From the NCBI GenBank assembly GCA_964519365.1, contig CAZFHP010000077.1, forward strand, positions 1-6,188: a stretch of DNA of 6,188 bases, given 5' to 3'. The stretch comes from CAZFHP01 sp964519365 (GTDB lineage: Bacteria > Babelota > Babeliae > Babelales > RVW-14). Below are positions 1 through 5,346 of this stretch, piece after piece. The notes under the pieces are model-generated. The model searched no databases and was not told the DNA's origin. It worked only from the letters and a program-made list of their open reading frames with translations. Position 1 is the stretch's first letter. Each line of letters starts with the position of its first letter. The position numbers were made by a program, and so were the translations under genes.

Positions 1-50
1 TATTCCAGTGCTCAACAGGAGCGGCTGGATCTGTAGATGAGGAGAATGTT

Positions 51-392
51 ATGAAGAATGAAGTTACCATAGATGGAGATAAATTCAGGATCATTCTACA
101 TGAGAAGAGAAGTGAGACTGATGTGCGGATCATAGACTGCAGCACAAGTAAAAATGGCAGCTTAACTGTTGGAGGGTACGATCTGGGACCAAAGGTAAAA
201 GAATTTGCTTGAAGATCAGTTTACGAATATGATGCCACAGTGGCTGCAGAAGATAAATATGCATTGTATATTGCTTTAAAAGAAGAGCTCTTTGATAGTC
301 ATGACGCTTTTACGACCTGGGTCGCAGATAATGATATAATGGATGTTGAGGCCAGTTTTGATATGATTTTACTGCTCAAGGTAGAGAACTAG
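51..392 (+). pseudogene. Broken small gene, family with Y-E-Y motif (function unknown)
   Basis: An ATG at 51 has a good ribosome binding site (GAGGAG at 39-44). It opens a frame of 53 codons that ends at TGA 210-212. The same frame then continues with convincing protein sequence (RSVYEYDATVAAEDKYAL and onward) to TAG 390-392. Joined, the product would be about 113 residues. From memory, the layout resembles a small uncharacterised bacterial family: 'D-L-G-P-K-V' is followed by a Trp and 'D-Y-E-Y', then 'A-E-D-K...L-L.AL-K-E', and finally 'F..W......I'. In that family a Trp lies about where the TGA is, so a TGG to TGA change is the simplest explanation. The function is unknown. The frame is also open upstream of 51 to the window edge, so an earlier start cannot be excluded. 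GC content here looks higher than in the middle of the window. Confidence 0.6.
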
Positions 393-476
393 GACTTTAA
401 TCCTCGTGACTTTAAGAATTGGACGAAAGAGCGTGATATTGAGGTGTTTTTTTTGGAGTTATCCATAGACCTTTAG
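357..476 (+). pseudogene. Second C-terminal fragment of the same small family
   Basis: The frame of the preceding pseudogene reads on past TAG 390-392 to TAG 474-476. Residues encoded at 363-389 (MILLLKVEN) and 393-473 (DFNPRDFKNWTKERDIEVFF and the tail) repeat the pattern of the first copy's C-terminus. Compare ALYIALKEELF then DAFTTWVADNDI with MILLLKVEN-stop-DF then DFKNWTKERDI. The Lys-to-Trp distance is 14 residues in one and 15 in the other, counting the stop. This looks like the leftover 3' end of a paralogous gene fused in frame to the first copy. The DNA of the two parts is strongly diverged, so a recent tandem duplication is unlikely. It has no start of its own. Confidence 0.45.
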
Positions 477-632
477 GGTTTTATTTTAATGACAAATTCG
501 ATTTTCTTACGGATTTGTAATACTATCCAATTCAAGCCCATTTTATACCTGTTCCGTTCCTATAACAATTAAGTAAAATAAAAGGCCCCAATAAAAAACA
601 AATGGACTTTAAATATCATAATTTTTTATATG

Positions 633-661
633 TTTACAAAAAAAATTAAAGTTGATAAATT
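633..661 (+). promoter_or_regulatory. Possible sigma70-type promoter for the HEPN-type gene
   Basis: TTTACA at 633-638 and TAAATT at 656-661 are separated by 17 bases. They match the consensus at 5 of 6 and 4 of 6 positions. Transcription would start near 668, about 60 bases before the ATG at 727. In such AT-rich DNA, matches of this quality arise by chance, so confidence is low. Confidence 0.3.
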
Positions 662-711
662 TTTGGCGAATTATCGATTCCTAAAATTTATTCAATTTTA
701 GCCAAATATTT
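657..711. repeat. Nested dyad (possible cruciform or operator)
   Basis: The outer arms at 657-667 and 701-711 pair at 10 of 11 positions, with a core of TTTGGC against GCCAAA. Inside them, CTAAAATT (681-688) and AATTTTAG (694-701) form a perfect 8-bp hairpin with loop TATTC. Base 701 can belong to either helix. The structure lies between the possible promoter and the start codon at 727, where a repressor site or mRNA fold could act. Confidence 0.4.
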
Positions 712-726
712 AATGGAAATCAAAAA

Positions 727-2183
727 ATGAATCGTGAAAAAACAGCCAAAAAACTGTTAGATCAAGCACTCGCATTTCTTCAGTTTGGTTATAATCAGGG
801 AGCCCTTAAATGTTGTGCCGAATTGAAATTAAGGCATCCAAATTTGTATCCCAAATGTCGACTTATTGAATGGATTGCGTACGCATACCAGACAAACCAA
901 AAAATTCCCCTAAAGCGCCTTAGCCGTATGCTGAAAACATTAAAGCAGCTACCAGCAAATGAAGGTCTATCTGAACTCGGAGTTCATTTTCTACGCCATC
1001 ATGACGAGGAAAAGCTCTACTGTTTATTGATAATGCGCTCAAGGTAGCACGTCATCAAAACGGAATACTTGTTACTTGGCACCCAACTTCTATTCTTGAG
1101 TTGGCTGATTTTGTAATTAAAAAGAACAATGACAAGCGTCGTGCCATTGATCTAATTAATATTGCAATAGGCCACCGGGAAGTTTATTTTTCCCTATTCG
1201 ATGTGAAGCGCCTTGCAGATTTACTAAATTTAACAGAGGCTCCATTTGCTTTTTGGGCTGATTGGTGTTCGATTTTTCTCCTTCATATAAAAATTGCACA
1301 TTCTAGGCCAAAATGGTTTGAAGAGATTGACGCGCCACAAATTGCTGTGCAATGGGCAATTGAGCAGAACAATGAGAGTGAGTTTGTTCTTCGAGATGTT
1401 CTCAACAAGGGTCCACAGGGACTTTTAGAATTTCTCTATACCATATCTCCACATTTCGGAATGTCTAGACTCCAAAGCATTCTATGCAAACTATTTAAAA
1501 ATTCAGGTCCTGGTTTTATTCAAGCAAAACTCTCCAATAATCAATGGTGGCAAATTGACAGCCTTAGGTTTCGTTACTTTTGGCACGATATGATCACTGA
1601 ATATGAACAGACGATGCTTCTTAATGGTGATTGGGCTATGTTTAACACGCCAACTAAAGATTATTCCATGGCTTTAGCTCAATGGTGGAGAGTTTTGGAG
1701 TCAATATTAAAACGTGGTATCGTACAAGAATTATCTACACTATTCCACCAACACCCAGGTTGGGAAGAATGGGACCGCAAAAATCTAAGCAAAAAAAAAC
1801 GAACTAAAGAGGAAGTGTTTTTAAAGTTAGCCAACCCAATCAGAGCAAAAAAAATGACCTTGGGGGATATGTTACTTGTTCTTAAGAAATGTTACACTCA
1901 ACGAGATGGATCAAAAACCGGTGGTTCACGTCTGCGTTTAGAAGCAATTCGACATCTACGAAAATACGATAACCAATTACAACCATTGATTGAGAAAGAT
2001 TGGTTGAATCCTAACTACCTCACACAGGAAAACATAAACTTATTTCGAAACAAAGCCTCACATGATGCAATAATTACATTGCAAGACGCGATGATTGGAC
2101 GTACAATTGCAAAACGTGCGATAGATGTGTTTTATAGTCCTGCCCTAAAAAATTTGAATTTCGTACCACATATAGTAATTTGA
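727..2183 (+). pseudogene. Predicted helical-repeat HEPN-domain protein, split by one frameshift
   Basis: Two frames make one protein. The first (ATG 727, stop TAG 1045-1047) fits until about base 1010. The frame reaching TAA-less into 1101 and ending at TGA 2181-2183 then continues naturally: HHDEEK is followed by ALLFIDNALKVARHQNGILV. One extra A in the A-run at 1010-1013 would restore a single product of 485 residues. The N-terminal half is rich in helices and resembles a TPR-like solenoid. The C-terminal part has a helix with W-W-x2-L-E (about residues 320-325 of the repaired protein) and then RNKASH (R441 to H446), the R-x4-H motif of HEPN RNase domains. Known HEPN proteins often cut RNA in toxin-antitoxin, abortive infection and CRISPR systems; that role here is inference. 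No MNT nucleotidyltransferase partner is next to it. The ribosome binding site is weak (GGA at 714-716). The TTG at 1101 is not a credible independent start. Confidence 0.6.
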
Positions 2184-2237
2184 ATAAAAAACTATTTTAA
2201 AAAGAGAAAATTTTATCTTGTGAGGTTTTAAAATTCG

Positions 2238-2461
2238 ATTAAAGCCCCAGACGAGGACGGCAACCCCACTTTTACCGGGTGGGTATTAAAGCTGAAGCTG
2301 ATCAGAAAATAGGTAATTATTTATTACCTGCCTGTAATGATCTGATTAAATCAATAGATAAGACTATTGAAGCGGCTATTGAAAATATACCCGACGGTTT
2401 TTTAAAGACATACAGTATTTCAACAGAAAATTTTCTTGCGCCCAAACAAAAGAAGCAAAAC
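2238..2461 (+). other. Unrecognised coding remnant with a GC-rich patch
   Basis: Bases 2241-2283 are much richer in G and C than their surroundings. One frame from 2238 reads protein-like as APDEDGNPTFTGWVLK and stops at TAG 2310-2312. A different frame, open from 2243 and with a GTG at 2279, reads AEADQKIGNYLLPACNDLI and on to FLKTYSISTENFLAPKQKK before merging into the IS66 tnpA relic. Neither frame has a ribosome binding site. The two could be pieces of one gene joined by a frameshift near 2283-2300, or parts of two different decayed genes. I do not recognise the protein. The frame from 2279 stays open to 2548, but its last part is out-of-frame tnpA. Confidence 0.3.
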
Positions 2462-2625
2462 ATGACAACTAATTTCAGGCAAGACCAATTAACAAAAAAA
2501 AGAGATACTGGCAGGCTCATATTGATCAATGGTCTCAATCAGAGTTAAACTAGGATGCATGTTGCAGGGCATATAATTTAAAAACCAGTTCAAGTCATAT
2601 GGACAATAATTTTAACTGTATTTAA
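2462..2625 (+). pseudogene. tnpA: IS66-type tnpA (accessory protein) remnant
   Basis: From ATG 2462 the frame reads MTTNFRQDQLTKK. After the A-run at 2494-2501 it must shift to read RYWQAHIDQWSQSELN, then stop TAG 2551-2553, then DACCRAYNLKTSSSHM, ending at TAA 2623-2625. This matches the N-terminal helix-turn-helix pattern of the IS66 first ORF: Y-W-x2-H-I-x2-W-x2-S-x-L-x-Q-x2-Y-C-R-x3-L-K. An A-run of nine instead of eight would restore the first junction. The stop replaces the usual Gln. The remaining helix is decayed, and no tnpB or tnpC sequence or terminal inverted repeat is visible. It is therefore an old, immobile fragment. The recognition rests on memory of the family pattern. Confidence 0.65.
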
Positions 2626-2774
2626 CGCAAACATATTTTCCCAGAAGAAATCAAAATTGAACGATGATAAGGTTTCAATTTTGGCTGTTGATTGACACTA
2701 TAAAAAAATAACTGGCCAAGGATAAAACTTTATAAAAAAATTATCACAAATTTGCTTTGAAGTGTAAAAGGCTC
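2626..2774. other. AT-rich spacer between tnpA relic and DUF932-like gene
   Basis: No gene is visible. It separates convergent features and contains a hairpin at 2652-2683. A-runs and T-runs at 2701-2743 give no strong terminator for the minus-strand DUF932-like gene. Confidence 0.5.
2652..2683. repeat. AT-rich perfect hairpin
   Basis: CAAAATTGAA (2652-2661) and TTCAATTTTG (2674-2683) form a 10-bp stem with a 12-base loop. On the minus strand it lies 92 bases after the DUF932-like stop and is followed by a T-rich stretch (ATTTCTTCT). It could act as a weak terminator there. The stem is low in GC and the T-tract is interrupted, so the role is uncertain. Confidence 0.3.
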
Positions 2775-3944
2775 TTATGATAGAGTACTAAATTTTCGTT
2801 TATTCTTAGCAATCCAATTAGCCAAAACACCTGCTTTTTCTTCCGATTCTATTTTTTTGCCAGGCTTAAGTTCTTTGGCATGTTCTGTAAAAATATTAAT
2901 GAAATCAAACATTGATGCATTATTTCGATAAGTTGATGTAAAAACCTGTTGAGAATATTCACCTCCGAATAAAGTTGGCACCAGGCTTATAATCTCCGCC
3001 TCACGCATAATTTTATTTTCCTTCATATTTCCATGGAGAGATGTTCTTTTGATATTATATGTATTTACAATGTCACCTTTTGAACCGGGAATAATGTCAA
3101 AGATCATTTCTGAACGATTAGTTCTTGCCAGAAACTCTGGATTGAATTCCAAGTTACCAAGTAACTTAACCATCTTTCCAGCTTGTCCCATCCGCTGGAT
3201 AATTTCTCCAAATGCGTTTTCCAATCGTTTAAAAAAATTCTCTTTTTTACCAGAATGAAAAATTCGATTAACTGCTAAACCAGCAGGTGCCACTAAACCA
3301 TTGGCACAGAGCATTCTAAATAAAAAAAAGTTTATATTAACTGAAGAATCACCTACCATACTATTTTTAAATTGAAAACCAATTTTTGTAATATCTTTTC
3401 CTTTACCACCACGACCCTTTATAATTCCAACTTCCTTTTTCATCGTAAAACGAAGACTGAGTTGAGTGTTTATAGAATAGCCGCTTTGAAAATCTAAACT
3501 ATCATTTTTAGAGGACAAAATAGATTTAATATCCTGTAAAAATTGATAGTTACTGTAACTAACGTAAGAATTTGATACAATGCCGATGATCATATTCTCA
3601 GATTCATCGACAACCAATTCACTACTTTTTAGCCTCTCTTGAATGTCACGCTGGGCTAATAGATCATTAAGAACTTCAGTAGATAAATTCTGATTTTCAA
3701 TCATTTCAAGAATATCAAGCCTGATATTAAAATATGAACAAAGAGTGCGAATACCGTTCTGATTAAATTTAAAAAAAGTATGTTCATCTCCAAAATATTC
3801 ATCTCCAAGAAACTGAGCTCCATGCTTAAGACATCCTTGAATAGGAATGCGTGTAAGATTATATTCTTCATTTTTGACCCAATTATCAATGTCTTCCAAA
3901 TTATTAAATGATTTCTCAACTATAGATTCATGGGCAAATGCCAT
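2775..3944 (-). CDS. DUF932-like phage/plasmid protein
   Basis: The product has 389 residues. The start ATG (3942-3944) has an excellent ribosome binding site (GGGAGG at 3950-3955, five bases away). No signal peptide or membrane segment is evident, so it is probably cytoplasmic. Three regions suggest the DUF932 family. Residues 57-97 (FFKFNQNGIRTLCSYFNI onward) match the family's helix 'A..QLC..LGIP..FL......L...LN..L'. Residues 121-136 (GIVSNSYVSYSNYQFL) match the 'A.LS..Y...D' motif. Residues 209-218 (FRMLCANGLV) with His230 match the 'R..C.NG......H' signature. DUF932 proteins are common on phages and plasmids and their biochemical role is not established, so no function is assigned. A lysine- and glycine-rich loop (residues 172-187) could contact nucleic acid, which is inference. 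It lies downstream of, and on the same strand as, the structured RNA, but a terminator separates the two. Confidence 0.7.
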   Translation of the reverse strand: MAFAHESIVEKSFNNLEDIDNWVKNEEYNLTRIPIQGCLKHGAQFLGDEYFGDEHTFFKFNQNGIRTLCSYFNIRLDILEMIENQNLSTEVLNDLLAQRDIQERLKSSELVVDESENMIIGIVSNSYVSYSNYQFLQDIKSILSSKNDSLDFQSGYSINTQLSLRFTMKKEVGIIKGRGGKGKDITKIGFQFKNSMVGDSSVNINFFLFRMLCANGLVAPAGLAVNRIFHSGKKENFFKRLENAFGEIIQRMGQAGKMVKLLGNLEFNPEFLARTNRSEMIFDIIPGSKGDIVNTYNIKRTSLHGNMKENKIMREAEIISLVPTLFGGEYSQQVFTSTYRNNASMFDFINIFTEHAKELKPGKKIESEEKAGVLANWIAKNKRKFSTLS

Positions 3945-3970
3945 ATTATCCTCCCTATCTGCCAGTGATT

Positions 3971-3999
3971 ATCATAAAAACTGTCCACACAATGACCAA
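3971..3999 (-). promoter_or_regulatory. Likely promoter of the DUF932-like gene
   Basis: On the minus strand, TTGGTC (3994-3999) and TATGAT (3971-3976) are separated by exactly 17 bases. Initiation would fall near 3964, giving a leader of about 20 bases that contains the ribosome binding site. The fit supports a transcript independent of the upstream RNA. Confidence 0.5.
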
Positions 4000-4102
4000 T
4001 AAGTGAATATAATCAAATTTTTATATCCTTAAATTATCACCTATATTACCAAAGCAATAAAATATAATAATGCACAACACAGAAAAAAATTTTAAATCCA
4101 AT

Positions 4103-4135
4103 AAAAAAGGGGTATAGACCTTAAGTCTATGCCCC
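4103..4135 (-). terminator. Rho-independent terminator of the structured RNA
   Basis: On the minus strand, GGGG plus ATAGAC pairs with GTCTAT plus CCCC around the loop TTAAG, with one internal C-A mismatch. Six Ts follow at once (4108 down to 4103). The mismatch would be a U-G pair on the plus strand, but there the hairpin has no T-tract, so the minus direction is favoured. Its 5' arm directly abuts the closing helix P1 of the RNA, and the two share bases 4134-4135. Confidence 0.75.
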
Positions 4136-4271
4136 TACCGAGGTGTCGCCAAACACCAATGACAGAACACAAACAAGACCTACACCCCTTATCGGAGTGC
4201 ATTTCCCGTCAGCGTCGTTCTGTCATTTAAAATTTGGCGAATTTCGGTAGGAACGATTCTACGTTTAACGC
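4103..4271 (-). ncRNA. Structured non-coding RNA candidate (unknown class)
   Basis: Four helices lie on the minus strand. P1 pairs 4244-4251 with 4134-4141 (CCUACCGA with UCGGUAGG). P2 pairs 4233-4240 with 4146-4153 (UCGCCAAA core). P3 pairs 4217-4227 with 4158-4168 (AAUGACAGAAC, 11 bp). All three are perfect and nested in order. P4 is an apical hairpin, 4194-4200 with 4182-4188, loop GAUAA. P4 pairs fully only as minus-strand RNA, because two positions are G-U there and mismatched on the other strand. A terminator hairpin and T6 follow at once, and a TATAAT box lies upstream at 4278-4283. The predicted transcript is about 165-170 bases. No open reading frame with a ribosome binding site lies inside. 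I cannot match it to a known class. It is not tmRNA, SRP RNA or RNase P by their hallmark motifs, and no reverse transcriptase or TnpB/IscB gene is visible to suggest a retron or omega RNA. Confidence 0.7.
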
Positions 4272-4277
4272 AAAACT

Positions 4278-4283
4278 ATTATA
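4278..4283 (-). promoter_or_regulatory. TATAAT -10 box for the structured RNA
   Basis: A perfect TATAAT on the minus strand would place the start of transcription near 4271, about 20 bases before helix P1. No good -35 box lies at 16-18 bases spacing, so an AT-rich upstream element or an activator would be needed. The rest of the gap up to the recombinase stop at 4391 shows no gene. Confidence 0.45.
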
Positions 4284-4390
4284 TTTTTCTATTTCAAATC
4301 ATAAGCAGTTCTATTGCTCCTCTTAATTATTTAAAGCTACTATTGATTTACAACTCAGGATATTTTTTGGCAAGCGAAAATTAAAAAGCC

Positions 4391-5056
4391 TTAATTGATA
4401 CTTTTATAAATAATGTTTTCAAGCCGGGATACTGTTAATTTTTTTCCAGTGGCAGTTTTGAAACCGGATGTATTCAAACAATCAACACATTTTTTAAATG
4501 ACATTCTTTTCCCGTTTCTTGGTTTACGACGAAGCCGTTTGATTTCTTTTATCAATTCGGGGTTACTTTCATAATATGACTTCCGGCCTTCACATTTACC
4601 AGTTAGAGCTTTCTTTCTATTCCTGGCGGCTCTAAGTTTTTGCACTGTCATTTCTTTATCATATTCAGCAATAGCACCCAGAACCTGCCGGACAAGTTTT
4701 CTTGTAGGGTCATTTTCTAAAAGGTCACCATCAGTAACAGATATGATTGAGACATTGTTTTTGTTCATGTCATCAAGGATGGTCTCCTGTACCATTAAAT
4801 CACGTGCAAGCCGGTCTATTTTTTCGATAATAACAGTAGCGATACCATGACCATTCAATGCCAAAGATACCATCATATCAGTTAAAGCAGGCCTGTTTTT
4901 TATAGTTCCTGACACGCCTTTTTCTTTATATATCCTGGCAATTTCAATGCCTTTGAATTTGGCATAATCTTTAATAGCTTTTTCCTGTCTTGTGAATCCA
5001 TCTCCATTAATTTGTCCTTTGCCAGATACTCTGATATAGCCATAAGCTTTTTTCAT
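4391..5056 (-). CDS. Small serine recombinase (resolvase/invertase type)
   Basis: The product has 221 residues, close to the usual size of the resolvase/invertase group. Residues 5-11 (YGYIRVS) hold the nucleophile Ser11 with Arg9. Residues 81-86 (DRLARD) hold the catalytic Asp-Arg-x2-Arg cluster. A long E-helix follows (about 119-148), then a basic linker (GKCEGRKS) and a C-terminal helix-turn-helix (about 187-219, CLNTSGFKTATGKKLTVSRL) that binds DNA. Such enzymes cut and rejoin two DNA sites through a covalent Ser-DNA bond, resolving, inverting or integrating segments. The ATG at 5056 is chosen because AAGGGGGA (5061-5068) precedes it and the promoter at 5082-5110 starts RNA after the farther upstream ATG at 5185. 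All catalytic residues I can check are present, so it may be active. Its recombination site is not identified. Confidence 0.9.
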   Translation of the reverse strand: MKKAYGYIRVSGKGQINGDGFTRQEKAIKDYAKFKGIEIARIYKEKGVSGTIKNRPALTDMMVSLALNGHGIATVIIEKIDRLARDLMVQETILDDMNKNNVSIISVTDGDLLENDPTRKLVRQVLGAIAEYDKEMTVQKLRAARNRKKALTGKCEGRKSYYESNPELIKEIKRLRRKPRNGKRMSFKKCVDCLNTSGFKTATGKKLTVSRLENIIYKSIN

Positions 5057-5081
5057 GATATCCCCCTTGTGTTTGATTTTA

Positions 5082-5110
5082 ATTTTAGAGGAGTAAAGTC
5101 TTGTCGTCAA
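5082..5110 (-). promoter_or_regulatory. Promoter of the serine recombinase
   Basis: On the minus strand, TTGACG (5105-5110) and TAAAAT (5082-5087) are 17 bases apart, matching the sigma70 consensus at 5 of 6 positions in each box. RNA would start near 5075, leaving a short leader of about 19 bases with the AAGGGGGA ribosome binding site. This excludes translation from the upstream in-frame ATG at 5185 from this promoter. Confidence 0.65.
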
Positions 5111-5346
5111 TAACAAAACTGTATTATTCTGTAGAAATAAACAGATATAATTCTTTAAAGAAATATATATAAATGGTTGTGGCACTTTTAATATTAGACA
5201 AGGTTGCTAAGTTTATTAGTTTATAAGAAATATATAACTGGTATTTTGATAGATAAAAAAAACTGTTGTCATGTTTTATATATATTATATTGATCACTTA
5301 GAGGTTGAGTTCGGCATCACTGTTATTCATGTCTTCAAAATATTTT
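5111..5346. other. AT-rich intergenic region upstream of the recombinase
   Basis: No gene is supported. The stretch holds a 12-base direct repeat (AAGAAATATATA at 5158-5169 and 5225-5236) and AT-rich runs such as 5277-5292. Resolvases often bind sites just upstream of their own gene, so a recombination site could lie here, but no clear dyad subsites are visible. No strong terminator for the gene ending at 5347 is seen. Confidence 0.4.

Larger units (their letters stand above)
477..726. other. AT-rich spacer upstream of the HEPN-type gene
   Basis: No coding sequence is supported here. It holds a possible promoter at 633-661 and a nested inverted repeat at 657-711, both described separately. 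Homopolymer A and T runs are frequent, and nothing else stands out. Confidence 0.6.

Noticed and set aside
1..36. Possible tail of an upstream gene in frame 1 (ending QQERLDL, TAG 34-36)
   Set aside because: Only 11 codons are visible, and two other frames are also open there, so it cannot be supported.
210..212. TGA read as selenocysteine, with a small hairpin (GCCA-CAG-TGGC) about 23 bases downstream
   Set aside because: The residue position fits a Trp in the family better, no redox motif surrounds it, a second in-frame stop (TAG) follows, and the hairpin is too short and lacks a typical SECIS loop.
2317..2538. Minus-strand open frame across the IS66 tnpA relic
   Set aside because: It has no ribosome binding site, its sequence looks like the antisense of the plus-strand coding remnants, and the plus frame has family similarity.
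3049..3919. Short open frames overlapping the DUF932-like gene on both strands
   Set aside because: They lie wholly inside a well-supported gene with a strong start and show no features of their own.
4103..4271. Retron msr-msd, integron attC site or CRISPR-associated RNA as identity of the structured RNA
   Set aside because: No reverse transcriptase, integron core sequences, cas genes or spacer repeats are present, and a terminator directly follows the RNA.
2621..4274. Direct repeat TTTAACGCAAA at 2621-2631 and 4264-4274 as ends of a mobile element
   Set aside because: An 11-base word is expected to recur by chance in AT-rich DNA of this size, and no inverted ends or target duplication accompany it.
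5057..5185. Longer N-terminus for the recombinase from ATG 5185
   Set aside because: The added 43 residues do not resemble the family, the catalytic YxRxS normally lies near the N-terminus, and the promoter and ribosome binding site lie inside this stretch.
5306..5317. Minus-strand ATGCCGAACTCA resembling part of 5S rRNA
   Set aside because: Only 12 bases match, the flanking helices of 5S rRNA are absent, and the surroundings are AT-rich spacer.
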